From CAYONP01 sp964405335 (GTDB taxonomy: Bacteria > Armatimonadota > UBA10988): DNA of 64,000 nucleotides. The translations under genes were made by a program, and so were the position numbers. This document shows, piece by piece, positions 1-7,669 of this stretch. How positions within the stretch are numbered: position 1 is the stretch's first letter; every line of letters starts with the position of its first letter. The stretch spans positions 58,222-122,221 of the forward strand of contig CAYONP010000001.1 of assembly GCA_964405335.1 (NCBI GenBank), written 5' to 3'. Under the pieces are notes generated by a model that was not told the DNA's origin, made no database searches, and saw only the letters and a list, made by a program, of their open reading frames with translations.

Positions 1-1315
1 CGAGATTGGCGTCGAGAGCGTGCCCGGCACCGGCAGCACCTTCTGGTTCACCGTGGCGCTCGACAAGCCGCACGGCTCGCGACCGGCGCCGGCCCGGCGG
101 CCGCGCCAGGTGCGCGGCTCGCGGGTGCTGGTGGTCGATGACAGCGAGGCCCAGCGGCAGATCCTCGGCCACCTGCTCAGCTCGTGGGAGATGCAGGTCG
201 ACGAGGTGGGCAGCGGTGCCGCGGCGCTGGCCACGCTCCACCGCACCGCCGAGGCCGAGCATGAGTACGACCTGCTGCTGATTGACCTGGTGATGGACGG
301 CCACGACGGCCTGAACGTCGCCCGCGAGGTCCGCGGCGACCCACGCTTCGCCGGCCTGCGCATCCTGCTCATGTGCTCGCAACGGATGCTCGAGCGGCTG
401 GACAGCCTCGAGGCGCAGGTGGTTGACGGATACGTCACCAAGCCGATCCGCCCGGCGCGGCTATCGGAGATGATCACCGCGGTGCTGAAAGGCGTGCCGT
501 CGGCCGCGCCGCTGCCCGATCCGCACGACGCGGTGCGGCTGTCGCGGCGCGGGGCGCGGGTGCTGGTGGTCGAGGACAACCCGGTCAACCAGAAGGTGGC
601 CGCGCGGATGCTGCAGAGCATGGGCTGCCGGGTCGACACCGCCGGCAACGGCCGCGAGGCGCTCGAGCTGCTGGCCACCATCAGTTACGACGCGGTGCTG
701 ATGGACTGCCAGATGCCCGAACTGGACGGCTACGAGGCGACCGCCGAGCTGCGGCGACGCGAGGCCGGCGGGTCGCGCACGCCGGTGATTGCCATGACCG
801 CCCACGCCATGCCGGGCGACCGCGAGCGCTGCCTCGCCGCGGGGATGGACGATTACGTCGCCAAGCCGGTCCGCGCCTCGGCGCTGGCCCGCGCGCTGGA
901 GCACTGGATCGGCGCCGAGCCGCCGCCCGAGGCGCCCGACGAAGAGCCCTGGCAGGGGCGCGAACAGGCGCTGGAGCGGCAGCTCTTCCAGCAGTTGCGC
1001 TCGCTCGGCCAGGACGACGACGAGAGCTTTGGCCACGAGCTGCTCGAGACGTTTGTCGCCGAGCTGCCCGAGCGGCTCGAGTCGCTGCGCCAGGCGGCCG
1101 CCGCCGGGGCCGCCGAACGCGCTGCCGGCGTGGCCCGGCGGATCCGCGAGCGGAGCAACCTGCTTGGCGCCACCGGCCTCGCCCGGTGCTGCGAAGATCT
1201 CGCGCGCGCAGCGTCGGAGGGCGACCTGGCCGGCCTGGCCGCCCGGCTCGACCGCGTGCAGGACGAGGCCGAGCAGGCGATCGCCCTGCTGCGGCGGCTG
1301 GAACAGGCGGTGTGA
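1..1315 (+). CDS. Hybrid histidine kinase, C-terminal part (5' end outside window)
   Basis: The frame is open from base 2, so only the C-terminal part is present. It begins inside the last segment of a HATPase_c domain (GTGSTFWFTV). Two receiver domains follow. The first has the DD pair in VVDDSE, the acceptor Asp in LLIDLVMDG and the Lys in VTKPI. The second has VVEDNP, the acceptor in VLMDCQMPELDG and the Lys in VAKPV. The final ~90 residues resemble an HPt helical bundle, but the expected phospho-His motif reads ARRIRERSNLLGA, with Arg in place of His. The protein would pass phosphate from kinase to receiver and then to a separate HPt, plausibly the one encoded 16 bases downstream. The sensor part cannot be seen. 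Confidence 0.9.
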   Translation, partial: EIGVESVPGTGSTFWFTVALDKPHGSRPAPARRPRQVRGSRVLVVDDSEAQRQILGHLLSSWEMQVDEVGSGAAALATLHRTAEAEHEYDLLLIDLVMDGHDGLNVAREVRGDPRFAGLRILLMCSQRMLERLDSLEAQVVDGYVTKPIRPARLSEMITAVLKGVPSAAPLPDPHDAVRLSRRGARVLVVEDNPVNQKVAARMLQSMGCRVDTAGNGREALELLATISYDAVLMDCQMPELDGYEATAELRRREAGGSRTPVIAMTAHAMPGDRERCLAAGMDDYVAKPVRASALARALEHWIGAEPPPEAPDEEPWQGREQALERQLFQQLRSLGQDDDESFGHELLETFVAELPERLESLRQAAAAGAAERAAGVARRIRERSNLLGATGLARCCEDLARAASEGDLAGLAARLDRVQDEAEQAIALLRRLEQAV

Positions 1316-1331
1316 GGCAAGGAGCGAACCG

Positions 1332-1748
1332 ATGGTGGACCAGTATGCCGAGGTGCTCGATCTGGATCTGCTCGACGAGCTGAAGATGCTCGCCGATGAC
1401 GACGATCCCGAGTTCCTCAGCGAGCTGATCGAGACCTACCTGAGCGAGCTCGACCCGTCGCTCGAGGCGATGGCGCAGGCGACCGGGGCCAACGACCCCG
1501 AGGCCGTTCGGAGGGCCGCGCACCGGCTTAAGGGCAGCAGCGCCAACATCGGCGCGAGCGAGCTGTCGGCCCGCTGCGCCGAGCTCGAGCAGCGTCATCG
1601 CCAGAGCGACGCGCACGCCGAGCTGCTCGCCGCGGTCGATGCCGAAGCGGCGCGGGTGCGGGTGGCGCTGCGCGGCTACCTGACCGAGGCTTCGCCGCCG
1701 AGCAGCTCGCGCGCCTGCCGGCCGAACGGCCCGTCACCGGCCAGGTGA
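1332..1748 (+). CDS. Stand-alone HPt phosphotransfer protein
   Basis: This 138-residue protein is a single histidine phosphotransfer domain. It carries the canonical motif AHRLKGSSANIGA, with the phospho-accepting His near residue 64, followed by a second helix of the bundle (ELSARCAELEQ). The ATG at 1332 follows AAGGAG at a good distance and lies just after the hybrid kinase stop, so the two are very likely co-transcribed. Its sequence closely parallels the tail of the hybrid kinase, where the His has been lost, so it probably supplies the working HPt step. Its last ~70 bases overlap, tail to tail, the minus-strand membrane gene ending at 1676, so the final ~20 residues, which are of low complexity, may tolerate change. 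Confidence 0.88.
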   Translation: MVDQYAEVLDLDLLDELKMLADDDDPEFLSELIETYLSELDPSLEAMAQATGANDPEAVRRAAHRLKGSSANIGASELSARCAELEQRHRQSDAHAELLAAVDAEAARVRVALRGYLTEASPPSSSRACRPNGPSPAR

Positions 1749-3106
1749 AACACCCAGTCGAGTGCCTCGCCCGCGGCCACCCGGTCGCCGCGCTGGAGCA
1801 GGGCGCGGGCGCGCAGCAGCTCGAGTTCGGGCAGCGTCGGCAGCTCACGCGGCGACCCTGCGGGCACGCCGGCGGCCCGTCGATCGCCGGCGTTCAGCGC
1901 CGCCTCGGCGACCAGCACCCGGGCGTATGCCCGCCACCAGAGCGCGGCGGGATCGAACCGTTTCTCGCCCCAGTCCAGCCGTTGCCGCAAGTAGGTCGCG
2001 ACGTCGAACGGTTCGCCGCGTGCCAGGCGGATGGCCGCGCGGACAAAGACCCGCAGGTTGCGCGCATCGACCTCGTCCCGTTCGTCGGCCAGACGGACCA
2101 GCTCGGCCTCGGCGGGCAGCGTCTGCCCCAACCGAGCCGCGGCCAGCGCCGCCAGGTAGCGCGTGTGGGTGACCAGCCGCGCGGTCGCCGCGCCGGGGCA
2201 GGGCGGCAGCGCGGCCCGCAGCGCCGAAAGGTGGCGCGAGACCTCGGCGTAGCGGCCGGTGCGGAAGGCCAGTTCGGCCAGCTCGCCGTGGAGCTCGAGC
2301 AGCAGTTCGCGGCTGCCTGCGGCTCGGTCCAGCAGACCCGCCACCCGCTGGTAACCGGCCTCGCTCCGTTCGCTCGCCAGTTCGGCGGCCTCGTCGAGCC
2401 GGACCGCGGCCAGGGCGGCCCGGACCTGCATCGCGGCCGCGGCACGCCGGGGCGAGACGGCCACCGGCAGCCCCGGCACGCGCACACCGGGTGCCGCGGG
2501 CCAGCCAGCCGCCGCGCGGAGCAGCCGCTGTGTGCGCCGCGCGGCGGTGGTCGGCAGCAGCTCGGCGGCGGTCGCGGCCACCCGGCCGAGCGACGCCGGC
2601 AGGCGGCGCACGAGCAAGCCACCGAGCCCGAGCAGGACCAGCGCTTCGGGCCACCAGCCGAACCGCGCCGCCGCGCCGCAGGCGACCAGCGCCGCGCCCA
2701 GTCGCGCGCTGGCGAACGCATCGAGCGGCTCGACCGGCAGCGGTCGCCGCGCTGTCCGCGCGCGGCCGTTGTGCGCCAGCGCCGCGCCGAGTGCCGCGCC
2801 GAGCGCGGCGACGGCGACGAAGGTCAGCATCGCCAGCGCGCCGTCGGCGGCCAGTGCCAGCGCCGCGGCGAGTCCGAGCGGCGGGCCAATCAGATCGTGC
2901 CACGGCGCTCCGCCGCGCTGGCGGTGCAGGGGAAGCAGCAGGAGCGCCAGCCAGCCGGCGGCGAGGGCGACGATCAGCGCACGCGGCGCGCCCGCATCAG
3001 CGAGACGCACGGCGACGGCTGCCACCGCGCCGCTGCCCAGCACGACAGCCGACAGGATGGTGTAGTAGCGGAAGGTGCCGCGATCGCCGGCGCTCACGTT
3101 TGTCAC
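1676..3106 (-). CDS. Membrane protein with C-terminal TPR-like helical repeats, unknown function
   Basis: This protein has 476 residues. The N-terminal ~180 residues hold about six hydrophobic segments (for example ILSAVVLGSGAVAAVAV and LIVALAAGWLALLLLPL). The remainder is soluble and helical, rich in A/L/R/E, with repeating helix pairs that look like degenerate tetratricopeptide repeats. The likely start is the GTG at 3106 behind GGGTGAG. It is transcribed divergently from the PocR-type kinase at 3189, and its start codon overlaps that gene's predicted -35/-10 region. I do not recognise the family. A scaffold or rhomboid-like membrane protein is possible, but no catalytic motif was seen. An overlapping long plus-strand frame across the same bases lacks any membrane or domain signal and was judged a shadow. 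Confidence 0.65.
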   Translation of the reverse strand: MTNVSAGDRGTFRYYTILSAVVLGSGAVAAVAVRLADAGAPRALIVALAAGWLALLLLPLHRQRGGAPWHDLIGPPLGLAAALALAADGALAMLTFVAVAALGAALGAALAHNGRARTARRPLPVEPLDAFASARLGAALVACGAAARFGWWPEALVLLGLGGLLVRRLPASLGRVAATAAELLPTTAARRTQRLLRAAAGWPAAPGVRVPGLPVAVSPRRAAAAMQVRAALAAVRLDEAAELASERSEAGYQRVAGLLDRAAGSRELLLELHGELAELAFRTGRYAEVSRHLSALRAALPPCPGAATARLVTHTRYLAALAAARLGQTLPAEAELVRLADERDEVDARNLRVFVRAAIRLARGEPFDVATYLRQRLDWGEKRFDPAALWWRAYARVLVAEAALNAGDRRAAGVPAGSPRELPTLPELELLRARALLQRGDRVAAGEALDWVFHLAGDGPFGRQARELLGGEASVR

Positions 3107-3128
3107 TCACCCGGGCCCATGCTACCAT
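3100..3128 (+). promoter_or_regulatory. Sigma-70-type promoter for the kinase-argC operon
   Basis: TTGTCA at 3100-3105 and TACCAT at 3123-3128 are separated by 17 bases. Transcription would begin near 3135, giving a leader of about 54 bases before the ATG at 3189. The -35 box overlaps the GTG start of the divergent gene. Confidence 0.5.
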
Positions 3129-3188
3129 AACGCGGCCAGCGGGTGCTCGTTCCCGCGACGGCCGCGCGGCGGCGGCGCGGGGAGTGCG

Positions 3189-4979
3189 ATGTCGCAGCGC
3201 AGCTTTCTTGGCGACGGCGTGGCCGGTGAGGTTTGGATCCTCGTCCAGGAGCAGCTCGCCGACGCCCTTAAGCTCGAACTCCACACGCTCGATCCCGAGG
3301 GCGTCGACCTCTGCCCGCCGGCCGGGCTGTCGGCCTTCCGCCGGCTGCTGGACACCTCTCCCCGCGCCCGGAACGAAATCCGCCATGAACGCCGGCAGCT
3401 CATTCGCCGCGCCGGCAAGACCGGCGGCCTGGTGGTCCGCCGTTCACGCACCGGCCGGGTGCGCTTCGCCGTGCCCATCTTCGCCGGCGGCGAGCACGTC
3501 GCCACGGTCACCGGCGGCGGCGTGCTGACCGAGCCCTACACCGCCGAGCAGCTCGACGCCATGGCCCAGCGCTTCGGTCTCGACCGCGCCGCGCTGGCCG
3601 CCGCCGCCGACGGCGTGCCGATGGCCACCACCGACCAGGTCGCCGCCGCCGGCCGGCTGATCCGCACGCTGCTCGAGCAGTTGATCCTCAACCTGCAGCT
3701 CCGCGAGCGGGCCGAGGTGGCCGCCGAGCGGCTCGAGCGGCTGGCCCAGGTCGGCGGGCTGGTCGCCGGCGGGCTCGACATCCTGCGCGTGCTCGACGCG
3801 GTGACCGAGGCGCTGCTGCACGTTACCGGCGGCCGGCAGGCGGTCGTCGCGCTGATCGACGACGTCGACGGCAGCCTGCGCATCCGCGCCGGCCGTGGCG
3901 TCGACGAGCAGTTCATGCGCCTGCGCCTGCGCCGCGACACGGGCCTGATGGGCCATGTCGCCAACACCGGCGAGCCGCTGCTGATCGACGACATGATCGC
4001 CGACCCGCGCAACGCCTATGGCGACCTCGATGTCGAGGCGGGCCGCCGCTCGATGATGTGCCGGCCGCTGATCTACCGCGACCGGGTGCTCGGCGTGATG
4101 GCCGTGTTCCACCCGAAGATCGGCCGGTTCAACCAGGAGGATCTGCGCGTGCTCGGCCTGTTCGCCGACTACGCCGCCAGCGCGGTGCGCAACGCGCAGC
4201 TCTACGAGCGGATGCGCCAGGCCTATCGCGAACTCGGTGGGCAGACCCGTCGGCTGCAGGAGGCGCAGGAGCAGCTCTTCCACTTCGACCGTTTGGCCGA
4301 GGTCGGGCGGCTCACCGGCGGCGCGGTGCACGATCTGCGCAACACGCTCGGCGGCATCATCGGCGTGGCCACCGCCATCCGCGACCACCTCGACTCGATG
4401 GACCGCGAGGAGATGCGCGAGATGCTCGCCGCGATCGCCGAAGAGGGCCTCAACATGCGCCAGACGCTCGAGGCGGTGCGGCAGTACGCTAAGCCGAGCC
4501 ACCATGGCCGCGGCGCGCACTCGCTGCGGGCGATGATCGACGACGCGGTGCGGCTCCTGCAGTTCGATCCAGCCTTCGCTGACTTGCCGATCGAGGTCGA
4601 GTGCGCCGACGGGCTGGCCGTCCGGGTCGACCGCGATCGCTTCAAGCAGGTGCTGGTCAACCTGCTGCGCAACGGCGCCGAGGCGCTCGAGGGCGTGGAC
4701 GATCGCGTGCCGCTGGTCCGGGTGGCGGCCCGCCGTGAGGGCGAGCAGGCGCAGGTCGCCGTCGAAGACAACGGCTGCGGCATCGCGCCGGGCGAACTGG
4801 CGCGCATCTGGGAGCCGTTCTACACCACCAAGGGCACCGCCGGCACCGGGCTCGGGCTGGACAACGTCAAAGCCATCATCGAGGCCGACGGAGGGACCAT
4901 CGACGTGGCCAGCCGCGAGCAGGTCGGAACGGTGTTCACCATCCGGCTGCCGCTGGTCGGGGAAGGAGTCGAGGCGTGA
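3189..4979 (+). CDS. PocR-like/GAF sensor histidine kinase
   Basis: This 596-residue cytoplasmic kinase has no membrane segment. Residues ~10-150 resemble the PocR ligand-binding domain (FAVPIFAGGEHVATVTGGGVL), although the cysteines common in that family are absent. Residues ~195-345 form a GAF domain. A HisKA helix follows with the phospho-His near residue 381 (AVHDLRNTLGG). The HATPase_c domain shows an N box (NLLRNGAEAL), a G1 box (VEDNGCGIAP), an F box (FYTTK) and a G2 box (GTGLGL). The ATG at 3189 follows GGGGAG; an upstream in-frame codon at 3075 has no ribosome site. No response regulator lies next to it. The stop overlaps the argC start by four bases (GTGA), so the two are translated together, which is an unusual pairing. 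Confidence 0.9.
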   Translation: MSQRSFLGDGVAGEVWILVQEQLADALKLELHTLDPEGVDLCPPAGLSAFRRLLDTSPRARNEIRHERRQLIRRAGKTGGLVVRRSRTGRVRFAVPIFAGGEHVATVTGGGVLTEPYTAEQLDAMAQRFGLDRAALAAAADGVPMATTDQVAAAGRLIRTLLEQLILNLQLRERAEVAAERLERLAQVGGLVAGGLDILRVLDAVTEALLHVTGGRQAVVALIDDVDGSLRIRAGRGVDEQFMRLRLRRDTGLMGHVANTGEPLLIDDMIADPRNAYGDLDVEAGRRSMMCRPLIYRDRVLGVMAVFHPKIGRFNQEDLRVLGLFADYAASAVRNAQLYERMRQAYRELGGQTRRLQEAQEQLFHFDRLAEVGRLTGGAVHDLRNTLGGIIGVATAIRDHLDSMDREEMREMLAAIAEEGLNMRQTLEAVRQYAKPSHHGRGAHSLRAMIDDAVRLLQFDPAFADLPIEVECADGLAVRVDRDRFKQVLVNLLRNGAEALEGVDDRVPLVRVAARREGEQAQVAVEDNGCGIAPGELARIWEPFYTTKGTAGTGLGLDNVKAIIEADGGTIDVASREQVGTVFTIRLPLVGEGVEA

Positions 4980-6013
4980 TCCGCGCGCGAGTCATCGGCG
5001 CCACCGGCTATGGTGGCCTGGGCATCATCGAAGGCCTGCTGCGCCACCCACGGGCCGAGCTGGCCGGGCTCACCGCGCGGCAGGACGCCGGGCGGCGGAT
5101 CGACGAGGTCTTTCCCCACCTGCGCGGCCTGTGCGACCTGGTGGTCGAGGCGCCCGGCGAGCCGACCGACGACCTGCCCGAGGTGGTCTTCTTCGCCACG
5201 CCGAACGGCGTCGCCATGCGCGAGGCCGGCGCCTGGCTCGAGCGCGGCGTGACGGTGATCGACTTCAGTGGCGACTTCCGCTTTGCCGACCCGGAGACCT
5301 ACCGCCGCTGGTATGGCGCCGAGCACGCCGCGCCCGAGCTGCTGCCCCGCGCGGTCTATGGCCTGCCCGAGCTGTACCGCGAGCGGATCGCCGGCGCCGA
5401 GCTGATCGGCAACGTCGGTTGCTTCGTGGTCGGGGCGATTCTCGCCCTGGCGCCGGCGCTGCGGCACGGGCTGATCGACCCGGCGACGGTGGTGGTCGAC
5501 GGCAAGACCGGCATCTCGGGCGCCGGCAAAGCGGCCAAGCCGACGTTCCATTTCCCGCACCGCAACGAGCACGTCGAGGCCTATCGCATCGTCGAGCACC
5601 AGCACACGCCGGAGATTGAGGAGTATCTGAGCGACCAGGCAGGCCGGCCGGTCACGGTCACCTTCGTGCCGCACATCGTGCCGACCACGCGGGGCATCAT
5701 CGACACCTGCTACGGCCAGCTCGTCGGCGCCGTCACGGCCGAGGCGGTGCGCGAGCTCTACCGCGAGTCCTATGCCAACGAGCCGTTCGTGCGGCTCAGC
5801 GACGACGGCACCTGCCACGGCACCGGCGCGGTGCTGGGGAGTAACTGCTGCGACCTGGCCGTCAACGTCAACCCGCGCACCGGCCGGCTGATCGTGACCG
5901 CCTGCCTGGACAATCTGGTCAAGGGCCAGGCCGGGTCGGCGTTGCAGAACATGAACTGCCGATTTGGGCTCGATGAGCGACTCGGCCTCGACCGCTTCCC
6001 GCTCTATCCCTGA
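4976..6013 (+). CDS. argC: N-acetyl-gamma-glutamyl-phosphate reductase
   Basis: ArgC reduces N-acetylglutamyl-phosphate to the semialdehyde with NADPH in arginine synthesis. The 345-residue protein has the N-terminal nucleotide-binding motif GATGYGGLGIIEGL, the catalytic cysteine near residue 149 in NVGCFVV, the loop KTGISGAGK and the later His-bearing region HRNEHVEAYRI. The usual Pro before the active-site Gly-Cys is Val here. A LysY role in the amino-carrier lysine pathway cannot be excluded from sequence alone. The GTG start lies inside the stop codon of the kinase and follows GGAAGGAG. No other arginine genes are in the window, so it is an orphan copy within a signalling operon. Confidence 0.93.
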   Translation: MIRARVIGATGYGGLGIIEGLLRHPRAELAGLTARQDAGRRIDEVFPHLRGLCDLVVEAPGEPTDDLPEVVFFATPNGVAMREAGAWLERGVTVIDFSGDFRFADPETYRRWYGAEHAAPELLPRAVYGLPELYRERIAGAELIGNVGCFVVGAILALAPALRHGLIDPATVVVDGKTGISGAGKAAKPTFHFPHRNEHVEAYRIVEHQHTPEIEEYLSDQAGRPVTVTFVPHIVPTTRGIIDTCYGQLVGAVTAEAVRELYRESYANEPFVRLSDDGTCHGTGAVLGSNCCDLAVNVNPRTGRLIVTACLDNLVKGQAGSALQNMNCRFGLDERLGLDRFPLYP

Positions 6014-6797
6014 GCGCCTGCGACCCCTCGCCGCGGTGGCCGCCGCGGCGCTGGTTTACTACGCCCCGGGGCACCTCGACGCCGAACGGTGGGGCCTTTA
6101 CGAGCCGATCTGGGCGCGCGCCGAACCCGCGCTGCTCGCCGCCTGGGCCGCGCTGGCCGCCTGGTGCGCGGCGCGACGGCGGCTCGGCCCGGCCGCGGTT
6201 CTCGCGCTGGCCGCGCCGGCCGTGGCGCTGAAGCTGCCGGCGACCGACCTGCGCGACCTGCCGGCGCATCTGACCTACCTGCTCTGTGCGGTGCCCGTCG
6301 CCCTGCTCGCGGCCGGCGCGGCCTGGCGCGGCCTGCTCGGCGCCTGGCTGGCCGCCCTGGCGCTGGCCGTGCCGGTCGCGCTGCGCTGGGGCGAGCTGGC
6401 CTCGCAAGAGGCGATCCTGCTCACTGGCGAGGTCGAGCGCCGCTGCCGTACGCTGGCCGAGGCGGTGGGCGACGATAGCGTCACCCACGGCCCGCCGCCG
6501 GCCGACCCTGCGGAGTGGCTGGCGCGGCTCGGCCTCGACGGTTGGGTCGCCGCCGGGCACACGATTTGCTGGGTGCCGGCCGAGGGCGTGGCGCCGACGG
6601 TCCTGCGGCTCGATTACGCGCCACCCGCAACGGGCGCGACGGGCGCGAGCACCATCCTGTCGGGCCAGACACCACGTCTGGTGCGGCCGGGCTCGCGGCC
6701 GTTCCGGGTGCGGATCGGCGCCGATGGGCGGGTGACCTGGAGCTGGCCGGCCGGCCCGCCGGCGGCGGTGGCGGCACGCCGAGAGGCGGCCGAATGA
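5973..6797 (+). CDS. Membrane protein of unknown function
   Basis: The protein has 274 residues. About five hydrophobic segments fill the first ~140 residues (LAAVAAAALVYYAP, LLAAWAALAAWCA, LLCAVPVALLAAGAA, AWLAALALAVPVAL). A soluble domain of about 130 residues follows, ending in a beta-rich stretch (FRVRIGADGRVTWSW). The start chosen is the ATG at 5973, which overlaps the end of argC by 41 bases. A TTG nine bases earlier is possible, and neither has a strong ribosome site. The overlap suggests co-transcription with argC. I do not recognise the family and see no catalytic motif. Codon use and GC match the neighbours. Confidence 0.6.
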   Translation: MSDSASTASRSIPERLRPLAAVAAAALVYYAPGHLDAERWGLYEPIWARAEPALLAAWAALAAWCAARRRLGPAAVLALAAPAVALKLPATDLRDLPAHLTYLLCAVPVALLAAGAAWRGLLGAWLAALALAVPVALRWGELASQEAILLTGEVERRCRTLAEAVGDDSVTHGPPPADPAEWLARLGLDGWVAAGHTICWVPAEGVAPTVLRLDYAPPATGATGASTILSGQTPRLVRPGSRPFRVRIGADGRVTWSWPAGPPAAVAARREAAE

Positions 6798-6845
6798 CGG
6801 TTTCTGGCCGGCCCAAACGGGGTATGCGGCCAGCGGGAGCGGAGC

Positions 6846-7499
6846 ATGGGCGCGTTGCGGCGGCGGGTGTTCAAGCAGTACCAGCGGCGCTTCATCCCGT
6901 TGGTTGGCCTGCTGGTCGCCGCCGCGACCTACGTCGTGCTGAACGCCGCCCTGGGCTACGGCTGGCCGCTCGGCGCGCTGCTCTTCGGTGGCTATCTGGC
7001 GGTGGTCTTCGACCGCGGCATCCTGTTCGGCAATGGCTGGCTCCGCCGCGCGCTGCGCCGTCGGTTGCGCGAGCTGGGCGAATGGGTCGACCGCGGTACC
7101 GACCGGTTCGTCGGCCTGGCACACCCATGCCGGGTCGGCGATCTGGGCCGCCGGCTGGTCGAGAGCGATGACGATGTCGGCTTTCTGACCGTCTCGCACC
7201 GTGGCGTCCACTATCGCGGCGACGCCTTGAGCTTCGACATCGCCGCCGAGGCGATCGAGGAGGTCCGCCTCACGCGCTGCCTGATCGCCCCGTGGGGCCG
7301 CGTCGAGGTGGTCATCCGCGACGGCGAGCCGTTCGACCGCCTGATCTTCGACTCGCGCCAGTACGCCAGCCACGCGCTCTGCCGCTGCGACAACCTCCGC
7401 CTGCACGACCAGCTCCGCGGGCTGCGGATGGCCGCCGGGCCGCTGACCAGCCGGCTGACCAGCCGTGAGCCGGTCGCCGAGGTCAGCCTCACCGCCTGA
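6846..7499 (+). CDS. Small membrane protein with a PH-like soluble domain, unknown
   Basis: The protein has 217 residues. Two closely spaced membrane segments (FIPLVGLLVAAATYVVLNAALGYG split by a turn, then LGALLFGGYLAVVF) form a hairpin at residues ~15-60. A basic loop comes next, then a ~110-residue soluble domain with alternating strands (VGFLTVSHRGVHYRGDALSF and RVEVVIRDGEPFDRLIF) that resembles PH/GRAM-like folds. The ATG at 6846 follows GGGAGCGGAG. It sits downstream of argC and the preceding membrane gene, probably in the same transcript, and ends before the glnD promoter. The function is unknown. Confidence 0.6.
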   Translation: MGALRRRVFKQYQRRFIPLVGLLVAAATYVVLNAALGYGWPLGALLFGGYLAVVFDRGILFGNGWLRRALRRRLRELGEWVDRGTDRFVGLAHPCRVGDLGRRLVESDDDVGFLTVSHRGVHYRGDALSFDIAAEAIEEVRLTRCLIAPWGRVEVVIRDGEPFDRLIFDSRQYASHALCRCDNLRLHDQLRGLRMAAGPLTSRLTSREPVAEVSLTA

Positions 7500-7569
7500 C
7501 CAGGTCGCCAGCCTGGTTCCTCAACCAACGCGCGAGCTGGGCAACCTGGGTGGCGTCCCTCGTATTGAG

Positions 7570-7598
7570 TTGACGGTGCTCCGGCCTGGTCGTACAAT
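7570..7598 (+). promoter_or_regulatory. Sigma-70-type promoter for glnD
   Basis: TTGACG at 7570-7575 and TACAAT at 7593-7598 are separated by exactly 17 bases. Transcription would begin near 7605, about 65 bases before the proposed glnD start. This is one of the best promoter matches in the window. Confidence 0.65.
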
Positions 7599-7669
7599 GC
7601 CGGCGCCTCCAGCCCCTTGTCCGACTCGGTGGCGAGAGAGTAAGCCTGAATCCCGACAACCTCAGTCAG

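Noticed and set aside
1745..3130. Long plus-strand open frame opposite the membrane/TPR-like gene
   Set aside because: It is Gln/Arg/Gly-rich with no domain or membrane signal, whereas the minus strand shows clear membrane segments. High GC removes stop codons in antisense frames.
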